64,000 nucleotides of DNA from Persicobacter diffluens (GTDB taxonomy: Bacteria; Bacteroidota; Bacteroidia; Cytophagales; Cyclobacteriaceae). Below, piece after piece: positions 17,617 through 27,419 of the stretch. The stretch lies in the NCBI RefSeq assembly GCF_036244895.1, contig NZ_BQKE01000002.1:620001-684000 (forward strand), read 5' to 3'. Every line of letters begins with the position of its first letter. Positions within the stretch are counted from its first letter, which is position 1. The notes beneath the pieces were generated by a model. It was not told the DNA's origin. It ran no database searches and saw only the letters and a list, made by a program, of their open reading frames with translations. Both the position numbers and the translations under genes were made by a program.

Positions 17617-18180
17617 ATTGTTAATAAATCTGCTCTGGGGAAGAAAATTCGCCTTTTCAACCCGCCTATTCATTTGACTGATCTTAATCCCCTATCATAG
17701 ATGATTTGACTTCCTCTAAAGAATAGATGTCCGATTTTCTTTAAAATATCATTAAAAAAATCCTGATCCAAAATTTGACAAAATTACCACTAAGCATTGG
17801 TTCAAATTTCTAGTCATCCCATCGACTGCCATTTTCCTCATCTTCAGCCTCCTATTTTAACCATGATAAAATTAATTTAGCCTGTCGTACCCGAGAAATA
17901 CCATCCGTTCCCCGATTCAGGAAAATTAATGATGATTTATCAGGACATACGGGAAAGGCCTCCCATTATCCTTAGCAATCAAATAAAAATAGAAATGGTT
18001 ATCCTTAAAAATGGAGATGAACCCGCAAAAATAGCGAGTCAAATGCTTTTATAAACAGATCAGGCGAACACATGAATCTGGTTTGATCGAGAAAACAGGA
18101 CTGAACATTTGTCCATCATTTATTAAGTTATTGGCGCAACTAACCTCCAGACGAAATAATTATTCAAAAAATGGAATCTC
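17617..18180. other. 564-bp intergenic stretch, nothing recognised
   Basis: AT-rich sequence upstream of the SdiA-like lipoprotein gene and before the tandem array. No coding ORF, class A/B repeat or clear terminator was seen. Confidence 0.5.
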
Positions 18181-19080
18181 CTTGCCCAAGATTAAAATCA
18201 GGGGCAAGGGAATACTCCAATTATTCCACCCCGCGCATTTATCAAATCCCTATACCCAAATGGCAATCTCTCATGCTCAGCGAAAAGGGCAATTTCTTCA
18301 CCCATGATTTTAATCTTGGGTGAAAAATTAGAGCCATCCCAAGATTGAAAAACCACTATTCCCCAACATCTAAAATCAAAAGCACAGACTTTCATACAAA
18401 AGGATCATCATTTAATTCAAATCCTATATTCCTTGCCCAAGATTAAAATCAGGGGCAAGGGAAATCTCAATCATCCGACCCCGTGCATATATCCAATCCC
18501 TATACCCAACTGGTAATCCCTCATGCTCACAAAAAAGGGCAATTTCTTCGCCCATGATTTTAATCTTGGGTGAAAAATTAGAGCCATCCCAAGATTGAAA
18601 AACCACTATTCCACAACATCTAAAATCAAAAGCACAGGCTTTCATACAAGAGGATCATCATTTAATTCAAATCCTATATTCCTTGCCCAAGATTAAAATC
18701 AGGGGCAAGGGAAAATCTCAATCATCCGACCCCGTGCATATATCCAATCCCTATACCCAACTGGTAATCCCTCATGCTCACAAAAAAGGGCAATTTCTTC
18801 GCCCATGATTTTAATCTTGGGTGAAAAATTAGAGCCATCCCAAGATTGAAAAACCACTATTCCACAACATCTAAAATCAAAAGCACAGGCTTTCATACAA
18901 GAGGATCATCATTTAATTCAAATCCTATATTCCTTGCCCAAGATTAAAATCAGGGGCAAGGGAAAATCTCAATCATCCGACCCCGTGCATATATCCAATC
19001 CCTACACCCAACTGGTAATCCCTCATGCTCAGGAAAAAAGGCAATTTCTTCGCCCATGATTTTAATCTTGGGTGAAGAGT
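18181..19080. repeat. 251-bp tandem repeat array, 3.6 copies
   Basis: Units start at 18181, 18432, 18682 and 18933 (spacing 251, 250, 251); the last stops after about 150 bp. Each unit starts with a hairpin, CTTGCCC...GGGCAAG enclosing GATT/AATC. About 120 bp later it carries an inverted version, CCCATGATTTTAATCTTGGG (18301, 18551, 18802, 19053). Copies 2-4 are nearly identical and copy 1 differs at more positions, which suggests recent expansion. Reverse-strand ORFs of 65-73 codons recur in the units, but the period is not a multiple of three and the ORFs do not continue between units, so coding is unlikely. The array ends about 20 bp past the 3' end of the GH43 gene. Confidence 0.88.
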
Positions 19081-19103
19081 TCTAATCCTGAGCGCAAGAA
19101 TCA

Positions 19104-20489
19104 TCACTCCACAATCACACTCTGAATTTCCCAATCAGCATTGGTCTGATCCGGTACCGGCTGAAGGCCAATTTGATGCAGATGTTGCTTGCGTGTCATA
19201 AAGCGAGATAAGGGGATGATAATTTCCTGCCAGCCATCACCCTGTTTCACTTCTGCCGTGATCCATTCTTCCTGATCCCAATCCACTTTTTTCGGCGCCA
19301 CGCGTGTAAATCGCTTCGGATCATCATAACCATTGAGGGCGAGCTTAATGGACTTGGTCCCGGACAGATTTTTTGTTACGATTTTCACCTGCTCACATAA
19401 ATGAATCGGCGTGTGGATGAAAGGGGTGGAAGCTATGATGGCGCCCTCCGAAGCAGAAGTTCCGAAAAGCGTATTTGCAGATTCATTGCGGTTCACGGCT
19501 GTTGCATGTTCACTTCTCCAACCTTGAGTGCTATGTTCAAAATTATAAATCCGGCCGGGTAAAGGATACTCAAAATTATTTTCGGGTATGTAAACCGTGT
19601 GGTCATCATTAAAATAAAGCGGACGGATTTGAACACCACGATAAAAGGCATTGGTTTCATGATTCTCTTGCATGGTGTACCACTGCCCTTTCCACTCAAA
19701 AGCACAGCCATGGCCTCCGTCAATAAATTCTCCTTTAAAAGTATATGGTCCTCTTATATTTTTAGACATGCTGTATCGAAATCCCCAGGACAAATAATAC
19801 CAGTCTCCTCTTTTGAATAAGGTCGGCTTGTCTCCTGTAGGTTTACGACTGCCATCCTCATTATAAATCATGAGCTTCTGTGGCTCCTCCGCCAACGAAA
19901 GCATGTCTTCTCCCAGTTTAGCGATATAATATTGCCCTGCCCCAAAAATGATAAAATGCTCCCCATTCTCTTCAAAAACCTCCGGATCATAGGACTTGGT
20001 GGAAGTTAGCCCTTCCGGCAATAAAGGTTTTCCTAGGGCATCTTCCCACGGCCCTTGCATGGAAGGCGCCACCATCACGCCGGTATTGATATTTCGATTA
20101 GAAAAATACCAATAATACTTGCCGTCTTTGGTGGCTAGATCACCGGCCCAGCAGTTCGGCAGATCCCCGATATAAGTTTGGGTGGGCAAAATATTCAACT
20201 GATGCTCCCAGTCTTTGAGGTTCACAGAAGACCATAACTCCCAGCGGTCCATCTGGCAGTAATCCACAATATTCCAATCACGATCGTGGCCACACATCGC
20301 ATAAAGGGTATCATTTACAATCAACACATGGGGATCCGCCAATCCACGATCAGGTGCGATGGAATTGACTGAAATGGCATTGGGGTTAAATCCCGGAATT
20401 GAAGAATCGGTTTGCACCGGCTGGGAGGAAGTTCCACATGAGGCAAGACCCAACATCAACAGGCCTGCACTCCATATTTTTTGTATCAT
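19104..20489 (-). CDS. Glycoside hydrolase family 43-like lipoprotein
   Basis: A 461-residue lipoprotein; ATG 20489 gives MIQKIWSAGLLMLGLASC with lipobox LASC (Cys18). An in-frame TTG just upstream is not needed. The catalytic domain looks like a five-bladed GH43 propeller: ADPHVL (Asp52) as candidate general base, SYDPEVFEENGEHFIIFG as candidate second Asp, and GEFIDGGHGCAFEWKGQWY near the end of the propeller. A C-terminal beta-sandwich of about 140 residues (from about RIYNFEHSTQGW) could bind carbohydrate. GH43 enzymes cleave arabinose- or xylose-containing glycans, and sometimes galactans; substrate here is unknown. No SusCD pair is adjacent. Confidence 0.8.
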   Translation of the reverse strand: MIQKIWSAGLLMLGLASCGTSSQPVQTDSSIPGFNPNAISVNSIAPDRGLADPHVLIVNDTLYAMCGHDRDWNIVDYCQMDRWELWSSVNLKDWEHQLNILPTQTYIGDLPNCWAGDLATKDGKYYWYFSNRNINTGVMVAPSMQGPWEDALGKPLLPEGLTSTKSYDPEVFEENGEHFIIFGAGQYYIAKLGEDMLSLAEEPQKLMIYNEDGSRKPTGDKPTLFKRGDWYYLSWGFRYSMSKNIRGPYTFKGEFIDGGHGCAFEWKGQWYTMQENHETNAFYRGVQIRPLYFNDDHTVYIPENNFEYPLPGRIYNFEHSTQGWRSEHATAVNRNESANTLFGTSASEGAIIASTPFIHTPIHLCEQVKIVTKNLSGTKSIKLALNGYDDPKRFTRVAPKKVDWDQEEWITAEVKQGDGWQEIIIPLSRFMTRKQHLHQIGLQPVPDQTNADWEIQSVIVE

Positions 20490-21218
20490 CAAAAAATCAA
20501 ATTAGCTCAAAAAATGAAGTTCAATCAATAACCGCCCATTCAAGTACTAAACAATGCATTGAAGAAGCTTTATCGATGTGCTAAAATAATGTTTCAAACG
20601 ACCTCCTTGGGTCAATTATCATGGGCTAAACAGGGGGAAAAGCGGAATCACCTCACCCAAATAGATTAAATCCTTCCAGCAGACGAACCAGCCACCGAGG
20701 AAAACCATCCGGCCACTTTTTATCCTGAAAGTAAAGCGGTAAGGCGAAAGTTGAGCTATTTGAAAGTTGATGGCTATTCCCCTTCGATTTATGCCACCCA
20801 TTTCACTCCAAACTTTACCAATCATTTCAATTCGTTGAGGAAATCATCGTCCACCTCGCTCCCAGTGTTCGCCAATCCAATTGCCCTCCTTCATTCAAAA
20901 GTGAGGCATAGATCGGTTTCCATCCATCATTGGAGCATAACCTCCTGAGCTAAGATGAGTAGACCAATTACAACACCAAATTAACGTCCGGCCGGAAGAG
21001 GACAAGCATTGTACTAGCTATGCCATAGGTCCCCTGCTCGCTTCTGCCAAAGCCCGAAAGGCCTATGCAGGGAAATGAGGGGGGATGGTGGTGTTCAGGA
21101 AAAGAATGAGGATTCCGCCTGGAAGGGAATCCTTTTTTGTATTTTGAGCAATTAGCTTTAACCGCCTGATAATCAAAAAATCTCCAACAAGGCACTTGGC
21201 GGATTGGATTGGTTTATA
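20490..21218. other. 729-bp intergenic stretch with an orphan terminator
   Basis: No convincing ORF on either strand (the longest are 60-68 codons without family features). Apart from the forward hairpin at 21109-21138, nothing is recognised. It could hold a decayed gene or a small RNA. Confidence 0.45.
21109..21138 (+). terminator. Rho-independent terminator without an obvious upstream gene
   Basis: AGGATTCC and GGAATCCT form a perfect 8-bp stem with a 9-nt loop, followed by a T-run on the forward strand. No forward gene is visible upstream. On the reverse strand it lies about 80 bp beyond the 208-codon gene but lacks a T-run. Confidence 0.7.
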
Positions 21219-21845
21219 TTATTCTTTTGTAATCCTATTGACATAATACTCAAAATGAGGGTCTTCAATGCCTGTAGATACATTTTTAATAATATATGCG
21301 ATTGAAGGATTTTCACTGTTATAGATAATTTCAACTTTATCGGTTTTTTCAAATCGTAGAATATTAGAGGATTGCTCTCTTTCATATTCTTTGCCAGCAA
21401 TGGAGTATACAAATTTTATATTGCTGGTAGAGCGTTCTCCAAACTTTCTACCAATCCAGCTTATTCTCCCTGTTCCAATTTGATACTTTTCCTTTTTCAA
21501 TATCACAGGAAAGTTTAAACCACAAATATGTTTTTCAGGATTTGTTTTATCATATACCACGATAAAATGCTCGCCTACTTGCAAATCTCCGATTTGGCTT
21601 GATTTTACCAAGCGCGTCCCCTTATCATTTGCTTTATAATAAATAAAATAATGGTATCTTCCGCTATGCCAATTTGTTTTTTTAATGGTCCCTATAGTTT
21701 TAACCGCATTTTGTTCCTCTATTTCGACAGGTCCGGAAATAAAAATAAACCATAAAGTAAAAATGGTTGATCCAATAAATACTACTAGCAAAGAATCCCT
21801 CAGTTGGGTGGACTTTTTATTCTTAGAATTTTTCTTTCGCTTCAT
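21219..21845 (-). CDS. Membrane-anchored protein with duplicated DUF3592-like domain
   Basis: A 208-residue protein. A very basic N terminus (MKRKKNSKNKK) precedes one membrane segment (LLVVFIGSTIFTLWFIFI, about 19-36). The rest holds two similar beta-rich halves: TIGTIKKTNWHSGRYHYFIYY to HFIVVYDKTNPEKHI, and GTGRISWIGRKFGERSTSNI to VEIIYNSENPSIAYI. The pattern (a strand with TG, then VxYxxxNP) is that of DUF3592-type extracytoplasmic domains. Function is unknown. Start ATG 21845. Confidence 0.65.
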   Translation of the reverse strand: MKRKKNSKNKKSTQLRDSLLVVFIGSTIFTLWFIFISGPVEIEEQNAVKTIGTIKKTNWHSGRYHYFIYYKANDKGTRLVKSSQIGDLQVGEHFIVVYDKTNPEKHICGLNFPVILKKEKYQIGTGRISWIGRKFGERSTSNIKFVYSIAGKEYEREQSSNILRFEKTDKVEIIYNSENPSIAYIIKNVSTGIEDPHFEYYVNRITKE

Positions 21846-22047
21846 TTTCTATGTTCTTTGAGAATGGACTTTGAGTTACCAGAACTATCATCCATCTTTC
21901 CCACATCCAATATTACAACTTAATACAATCCTAAACAATTTAAGCTCCCGCTACATATACCAAACCATAACCTAGGGGGCTACCATCTAAATATCAGAAG
22001 ATTACACCTATATCAATCTGAAGCTAGAGAAACATATCCATGGCTTT

Positions 22048-22536
22048 TTAAAAAGCATAGCCCAAAGAAGCTCCTCCATAAAGAGGAATCGCACTACCAC
22101 AACAGCCCACAGGTGGCACATAAAAAAACCGAAACATCAGTCCATTTTCCCAATTTTGATAGCGGTATCCGATCAGCGTCTGCAGGCCATTTTGAAACGC
22201 TTCTCCCTCTCCCGTAGTGCGGAAGGTCCTAGCATCGTAATTCACCAGATAATTAAATCCCAATTCCAGACCGGACCTTTTACCAAAAATCAAACTCCCT
22301 CCGGCAAAGGAAGAGAAGGCACTGGAATGATCAATCATTCCTGCACCAGCCCTTAAAGAGGTGGTCCATTTAGGTTTTAAATTAATATATCGCTCATACC
22401 CTAAACCATATCCGGCGACCATGGCACCGCCCATTTCGGCAAAGACCACATTATGCCTCTTAGAGCTGGATAGCTGTTGTGCATTCCCCGGATTAAATAC
22501 AAAAAGAAACAGCACTAAGAAGATATAATATTTCAT
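22048..22536 (-). CDS. Small exported outer-membrane-type protein
   Basis: A 162-residue protein with a signal peptide (MKYYIFLVLFLFVFNPGNAQ) and alternating strands rich in Gly and aromatics (VAGYGLGYERYINL, LRAGAGMID, GLELGFNYLV, LIGYRYQNWENGLMFRFFYVP), ending GGASLGYAF. This suggests a small outer-membrane beta-barrel. Two adjacent cysteines (VGCCGS) near the end are unusual. Function is unknown. Confidence 0.65.
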   Translation of the reverse strand: MKYYIFLVLFLFVFNPGNAQQLSSSKRHNVVFAEMGGAMVAGYGLGYERYINLKPKWTTSLRAGAGMIDHSSAFSSFAGGSLIFGKRSGLELGFNYLVNYDARTFRTTGEGEAFQNGLQTLIGYRYQNWENGLMFRFFYVPPVGCCGSAIPLYGGASLGYAF

Positions 22537-22770
22537 AGTAGGTGGTTTTTAAAAACGAAATATATAACCCCCTACTCATTAAAACAATAGAACACCAACT
22601 CTTTAATCACCTTAACACTTACCCCCATTAAAAGGGATAAAAATAACCATCAAATACGAGGAGTTTACTTGTTTATCCTTGCTATCAATAGATCACCCTT
22701 CCGTCTTCTCCAAACCCAACATTACAACTTAAACACAAAGCCGGAAAAATTGAACTCCCGCAACCAAAAC

Positions 22771-23254
22771 CTAAGTTTGCTCTAATTGAGAAGATTCTAC
22801 CGTTAAAACATTTTTTTTAAACACCGCCAAATAAAGGATGTTCAAAAAAGTAAAAATATTAATTCCGATGAAAAATTCTTTGGAATTAATAGCAAGACCA
22901 AATTGACCTGACAGTAAAGAAATACTGAAATCACGTTCAGGTAAAAATGTAATTAAAACTTCGGCTCCAGTAGTAAAATGATAATGAAAACCATTAATTG
23001 TAAATCTGAAAATTTGCAAAACTAAAGCAAGCATTAAAACATTCACATCTTTCATTTTCCAAAGCCTATACCCTCCAACAATGCAAGCTGAGAATAGAAT
23101 AATACCTAAAAAAAAAGTAAATCAGATGTAAACCTGCTAGTTGTGCAAGGTAAATGAACTCGGCAAAAATCATATAAATACCGAGTAACCCTCCGATTAT
23201 ATGAGAAAAACTAACCGCAATTCTAATGACATTATTCTCCACTAAATCAGTCAT
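22771..23254 (-). pseudogene. Four-helix membrane protein gene split by a homopolymer frameshift
   Basis: Two frames, 23066-23254 (62 codons) and 22771-23055 (94 codons), meet at a run of nine Ts (coding strand; 23108-23116). If one T is removed, the first frame continues from GLHLIY into FFLGIILFSACIVGGYRLWK and runs straight into MKDVNVLMLALVLQIFRF, giving about 160 residues with roughly four membrane segments. The protein resembles no family I can name. The break could be a real mutation, a phase-variable tract or a sequencing error in the homopolymer. Confidence 0.7.
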
Positions 23255-23367
23255 AATTAACTTTATACTAAATCAAATGCTCGATCGCATACTAATAAGC
23301 GATCTCAATAAATAAACTACTATACCCATGACACTAAGGCAAAAAAATAATTACTCTCCACCACAGC

Positions 23368-23399
23368 AAAACAGGCGACCTCTCAAAGGAAATCGCCTG
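23368..23399 (-). terminator. Probable terminator of the GH97 gene
   Basis: CAGGCGA (23372-23378) pairs with TCGCCTG (23393-23399). On the reverse strand the stem is followed by TTTTG. It lies 57 bp past the GH97 stop codon. Confidence 0.5.
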
Positions 23400-23455
23400 C
23401 TTGATTTGCCGTTAGCAATATAAAAAAACTAACTTATATTTTTTGAATATCAATG

Positions 23456-25546
23456 CTATATCGCTTCAAAAGCTACTGCCTGACCACCGCCCGGCGCCAG
23501 TTTAATGTCCAGTACATCTGTAGCCCCAAGCTCCACTTCCCGGATTTCGACTGCATGTGGGTTAGTTTCCCAATGCGCATCTTCGGCATCTCCATAGATC
23601 GTTACCTTATATCGTTTATCCGAATTCAGGAAATTCAAAGGCACTGAAAAATCCCTTGCTTCCTCATTGGTCGTACTTCCAAGGTACCAGTTATCCGTAC
23701 CACGCTCCTGCCGTGCAATGGTAAAATATTCCCCGATTTTCCCATTAATCACTTTGGAGTCAGACCAGTTAGTTGGCACCTGCTTAATAAACTCAAAAGC
23801 AGGATTATCAACATAATTCTCAGGTAGATCCGCCGCCATCGGCATCGGACTGTATAATGTCAGGAAGAAGGCCAGCTCCTTGGCGATGGTCGAGCGCACG
23901 CGCACTTCAAATTTAGCCCAGGACTTCTGTGGCAAGAACATATTAAAGATCCCTGGGGTATAATCAATCGGCCCACCTAAAATCCGTGTAAAAGGCAATA
24001 CCACTCCATGCTGAGGAGAATTCCCCACACTCCAGGCATTATATTCCTGTCCTCTCGCCCCTTCGCGCGCCATCAGGTTCGGATAGGTTCGCTGCTCTCC
24101 GGTAAACTTAATAGGTTCATGATTAATGATCATCAACTGATGTTGAGCGGCAGTTTGTACCATCTTTTTATAATGGCGTACCATATATTGTCCGTGATGA
24201 TGCTGACGGTAAGTCTTGGTATCATAATCATAATTGACATCACCTGTATAGCCTACTTTTATGGTCTTAATGCCCAAATCATGACACATTTTATACAGAC
24301 TGTCCATCGCCGGTTCGTAATGATCAATATCACTGATGGTTTCATGATACATCATCATCCGTACTCCTTTGGATTTAGCATATCGACAAACCTCTTCCAG
24401 GTCAAAATCATCGGTAGAAGTTTTCCAGTCAAAAATGCCATAGCCCGTCCACGAACCTTCCATATCATCCCAACCTTTATCCCAGCCTTCAATCAATACA
24501 TCCGGAATACCATGTTCAGCGGCGAAGTCAATATAAGCTTTCGAGCTCTCCGTCGTCGCTCCATGTGGATGCTTGATCGGTTTTCCAAACTGCGTCTTTT
24601 CCGCCCAGGCGGTTTTGCCAATATGCAACTCCCACCACAAACCAATATATTTGTACGTCTCGATCCAGTCGGTATTTTCATAGGCACATGGTGGATTCAG
24701 GTTCATGATCATGTCCGATTCCACCAGTGCCCCGGCACTTTTTCCGATCTGAATCGTACGCCAAGGCGTATGCATAGGAGCGGAGGTACGCACCAAATCG
24801 CCGTTCAGCCATGGGGTCAAATGCGCCTTCAGCTTCGCCCCCTGTAAGGTGTTTTCCAGGTTCATTCCAGCGTAATCCGTCAGGTCAGCCTCGTGAATAC
24901 TCACAAAAAGATCGTCCTTCACCTCCACCGTCAAAGGCGTATTACACATATTTGGTCGCTCCTCTTTATCCGGTCGTCTTTCAAAAGCAGTACTGTCTCC
25001 AATGGCTGAAATGGGAGAGGTATAATAGACCTTTTCATAATTATCAAAATCCGCAAAATTCCACCAGGCTTTATAATCTCCACTGAAGTTAAAGCTGGTC
25101 AGCTCATCCATAATGATAAAATCCTGTAGCTTCTCCTGAGTGGGGAAGCCATAACGAAAAGCTACTCCATCATCGAAAGCCCGTAGCTCTATATCCATCT
25201 TGATGCCGGAGGCCTTTTGTTCCAGATGCACCACCATTTCATTATAATGATTCGCCACCGTTTCCCGCTGGCCCCATATCGTTTTCCATTCTTCCTGATG
25301 GGTGGAAGTTTCCGATCCCAACACCTTAAAACCTTCCGAAAGTGTGGTGTTTTTCAGTTCAAAGCCCATTGCCGAAGGCTGTAGGATTTCAAAATCACTG
25401 GAGGATACCGAATAAAAAGGCTTTCCGTTTTCATCCAGCTTCAAACTGATTTGTTGTGCCCCATCCGGAGATTTTAAAACAAAAGATTGTGGACTGGTAC
25501 AGGCAGTGGCCAGCATCACCGCTAGCAGACTAAAAAAGTATCTCAT
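23456..25546 (-). CDS. GH97 alpha-glucosidase, SusB-like inverting type
   Basis: A 696-residue exo-alpha-glucosidase of glycoside hydrolase family 97. The ATG at 25546 gives MRYFFSLLAVMLATAC, lipobox ATAC (Cys16). The N-terminal beta-sandwich (LKSPDGAQQISLKLDENGKP) precedes a (beta/alpha)8 barrel with GWDKGWDDMEG and MMMYHET. The segment IKVGYTGDV has Gly where retaining GH97 enzymes have the Asp nucleophile. HEP followed 18 residues later by REGARGQE reproduces the spacing of SusB Glu508, Glu526 and Glu532, the inverting and calcium-binding residues. It should therefore act by inversion on alpha-glucans or alpha-glucosides. It is a single gene without SusCD neighbours. Confidence 0.92.
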   Translation of the reverse strand: MRYFFSLLAVMLATACTSPQSFVLKSPDGAQQISLKLDENGKPFYSVSSSDFEILQPSAMGFELKNTTLSEGFKVLGSETSTHQEEWKTIWGQRETVANHYNEMVVHLEQKASGIKMDIELRAFDDGVAFRYGFPTQEKLQDFIIMDELTSFNFSGDYKAWWNFADFDNYEKVYYTSPISAIGDSTAFERRPDKEERPNMCNTPLTVEVKDDLFVSIHEADLTDYAGMNLENTLQGAKLKAHLTPWLNGDLVRTSAPMHTPWRTIQIGKSAGALVESDMIMNLNPPCAYENTDWIETYKYIGLWWELHIGKTAWAEKTQFGKPIKHPHGATTESSKAYIDFAAEHGIPDVLIEGWDKGWDDMEGSWTGYGIFDWKTSTDDFDLEEVCRYAKSKGVRMMMYHETISDIDHYEPAMDSLYKMCHDLGIKTIKVGYTGDVNYDYDTKTYRQHHHGQYMVRHYKKMVQTAAQHQLMIINHEPIKFTGEQRTYPNLMAREGARGQEYNAWSVGNSPQHGVVLPFTRILGGPIDYTPGIFNMFLPQKSWAKFEVRVRSTIAKELAFFLTLYSPMPMAADLPENYVDNPAFEFIKQVPTNWSDSKVINGKIGEYFTIARQERGTDNWYLGSTTNEEARDFSVPLNFLNSDKRYKVTIYGDAEDAHWETNPHAVEIREVELGATDVLDIKLAPGGGQAVAFEAI

Positions 25547-25925
25547 ATTCAAAAAAATATTCTATAATTATTGCGCTGAAATATAAGTTAATCTGACATT
25601 GATTTATTGAACTTTTCATGCGCCATTAGGGTGGTAAAGAATTTAAAAGCGAGGGAGAAACCTTGTATAAGTGATAAAATCCGCTAAATTAATTTCCCTA
25701 AGAGCCACTCAACCAATAAGCCAATAGACATTCCTTTAATATTTGAATTCACCATAGCCAACTCCCCCTTTCAGAGCAGAAATTCTAGAGGGAAATAATC
25801 GATATTATCGACACACAAAAACCACAAGAAGCTGAATACTGCCCACTTACGAAGCACATTTTTTTATGCAAAAATAATCCCTCCATCATCAATAGTCCAT
25901 CAAATCCGAATTCAAAAATCAAACA
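25547..25925. other. 379-bp gene-free stretch upstream of GH97, nothing recognised
   Basis: AT-rich sequence up to the target duplication of the first insertion sequence. It should contain the GH97 promoter. No repeat or ORF of note. Confidence 0.45.
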
Positions 25926-25934
25926 GCCCAAAAG

Positions 25935-27298
25935 GAGATATGCCCGAAAGTGGTGTTTGAGGGTTGAAAAATAGCGGCAAAATTGGTTGATTTAAACGCC
26001 AATAAAAAACAAGCCAAAAATTTGCCACCATGAGCGAAATTAATCAAATCCCACCGATTTCGGAAGCAACTCACGATCTATTAACAGAGACGATTCGGGC
26101 AGGAGCCAAAGAAATCATACGCCTTGCGGTTGAGGCGGAGTTGGAGGAGTATTTAAAGCAATTCCGCGACCTTAAAACTGCTGATGGAAAAGCCGAAGTA
26201 GTCCGAAATGGTCATTTGCCGGAACGAGAAGTTCAGACAGGTATTGGCCCGGTAACGGTCAGAGTTCCAAAGATTCGTTCCAAAACAGGAGCCCCGGTTT
26301 CTTTCCAATCGGTTCTGGTTCCGCCATATGTTCGAAAATCGAAATCACTGGAGGCTGCGATACCCTGGCTTTATCTCAAGGGTATTTCAACGGGGGAAAT
26401 GAATGATGCTTTAGAAGCGCTCTTAGGCCCCGGAGCCAGCGGTTTGTCTTCCAGCACTATTTCCCGTTTAAAAACAGAATGGGGAAAGGAATACGATGTC
26501 TGGCGAAAAGCCTCTTTAGCGGACAAGAAGTGGGCTTACATTTGGGTTGATGGAATCTACAGTGGTCTAAGGAAGGAAGATGATAAACTTTGTGCACTGG
26601 TCGTTATTGGAGTTGACAGTCAGGGAAGGAAGCATTTTTTAGCGATTGAAGATGGGGTCAGAGAGTCAAAACAAAGCTGGAAAGAGGTATTACTCGAACT
26701 GAAACACCGCGGTATGAATGCGCCTAAATTAGCGATTGGTGATGGGGCGCTGGGCTTTTGGGCAGCATTGGAAGAAGAATTCCCTAAAACAAAGGCGCAA
26801 CGCTGCTGGATGCATAAAACTGGCAATGTTTTGAATTGCTTACCCAAATCGGCTCAACAAAAGGCTAAGGACAAAATCCATCAAATATGGATGGCCGAAA
26901 CCAAAGAAGAAGCAGATAAAGCATTTGACTTATTCATAGATACTTATGAGGCAAAGTATCCAAAAGCTGCAATTTGTTTACAAAAAGACCGTGATGAATT
27001 GCTAAATTTTTACGACTTTCCCGCTGAACATTGGCAAAGCATCCGAACCACCAATCCGATAGAGTCCTCTTTTGGGACGATCAGACATCGTACGAAGCGA
27101 TCAAAGGGTTGTCTGGATCGGGACGGAATGCTCCATATGATATTCAAACTCGGCATGTGTGCGGAGAAAAACTGGAATCGAATACGGGGCTATAAAACCA
27201 TTGAAAAAGTAATCAGAGAAGTTAAATTTAAAGACGGCGAAGAGATCAAACAGGCCGCTTAACTTCGACCTCCTGAACACCACTTTTGGGCATAGCTC
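25935..27298 (+). mobile_element. Complete IS256-family insertion sequence, 1364 bp
   Basis: Ends are imperfect inverted repeats: left GAGATATGCCCGAAAGTGG, right (reverse complement) GAGCTATGCCCAAAAGTGG. The element is flanked on both sides by the 9-bp target duplication GCCCAAAAG (25926-25934 and 27299-27307). One intact transposase gene fills it. IS256 elements normally make 8-9 bp duplications, so it appears complete and recently inserted. Confidence 0.92.
26030..27262 (+). CDS. IS256-family (mutator-type) transposase
   Basis: A 410-residue DDE transposase. The first catalytic Asp lies in YIWVDGIYSGLR, the second in LAIGDGALGFW, followed by the family's C-x2-H motif (RCWMHKTGNVL), and the catalytic Glu is in RTTNPIESSFGTIRHRT. 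Length is normal for the family, and the frame is intact from the ATG at 26030 to the TAA. It would cut and circularise the surrounding element. Confidence 0.95.
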   Translation: MSEINQIPPISEATHDLLTETIRAGAKEIIRLAVEAELEEYLKQFRDLKTADGKAEVVRNGHLPEREVQTGIGPVTVRVPKIRSKTGAPVSFQSVLVPPYVRKSKSLEAAIPWLYLKGISTGEMNDALEALLGPGASGLSSSTISRLKTEWGKEYDVWRKASLADKKWAYIWVDGIYSGLRKEDDKLCALVVIGVDSQGRKHFLAIEDGVRESKQSWKEVLLELKHRGMNAPKLAIGDGALGFWAALEEEFPKTKAQRCWMHKTGNVLNCLPKSAQQKAKDKIHQIWMAETKEEADKAFDLFIDTYEAKYPKAAICLQKDRDELLNFYDFPAEHWQSIRTTNPIESSFGTIRHRTKRSKGCLDRDGMLHMIFKLGMCAEKNWNRIRGYKTIEKVIREVKFKDGEEIKQAA

Positions 27299-27419
27299 GC
27301 CCAAAAGCATTCCACTAAATTTCGCCCGTACCCAAGTTTACTTATCCTATGCTCTGCTTGTTCTCTCCAACCGCAAAACAGCATTTCTCCTCCCAGGGTA
27401 ATTTGGCAAAGTGCTAACC

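Noticed and set aside
18198..18896. Three similar 65-73-codon reverse ORFs in the tandem array, possibly a small protein family
   Set aside because: They come from the repeat itself, the period is not a multiple of three, no ribosome-binding context repeats, and the sequence includes the hairpins. Coding is unlikely.
18181..19080. CRISPR array
   Set aside because: The units are about 250 bp and nearly identical throughout; there are no short repeats with unique spacers and no cas genes nearby.
24008..24847. 279-codon ORF antisense to GH97
   Set aside because: It is fully inside a well-supported GH97 gene and has no domain pattern.
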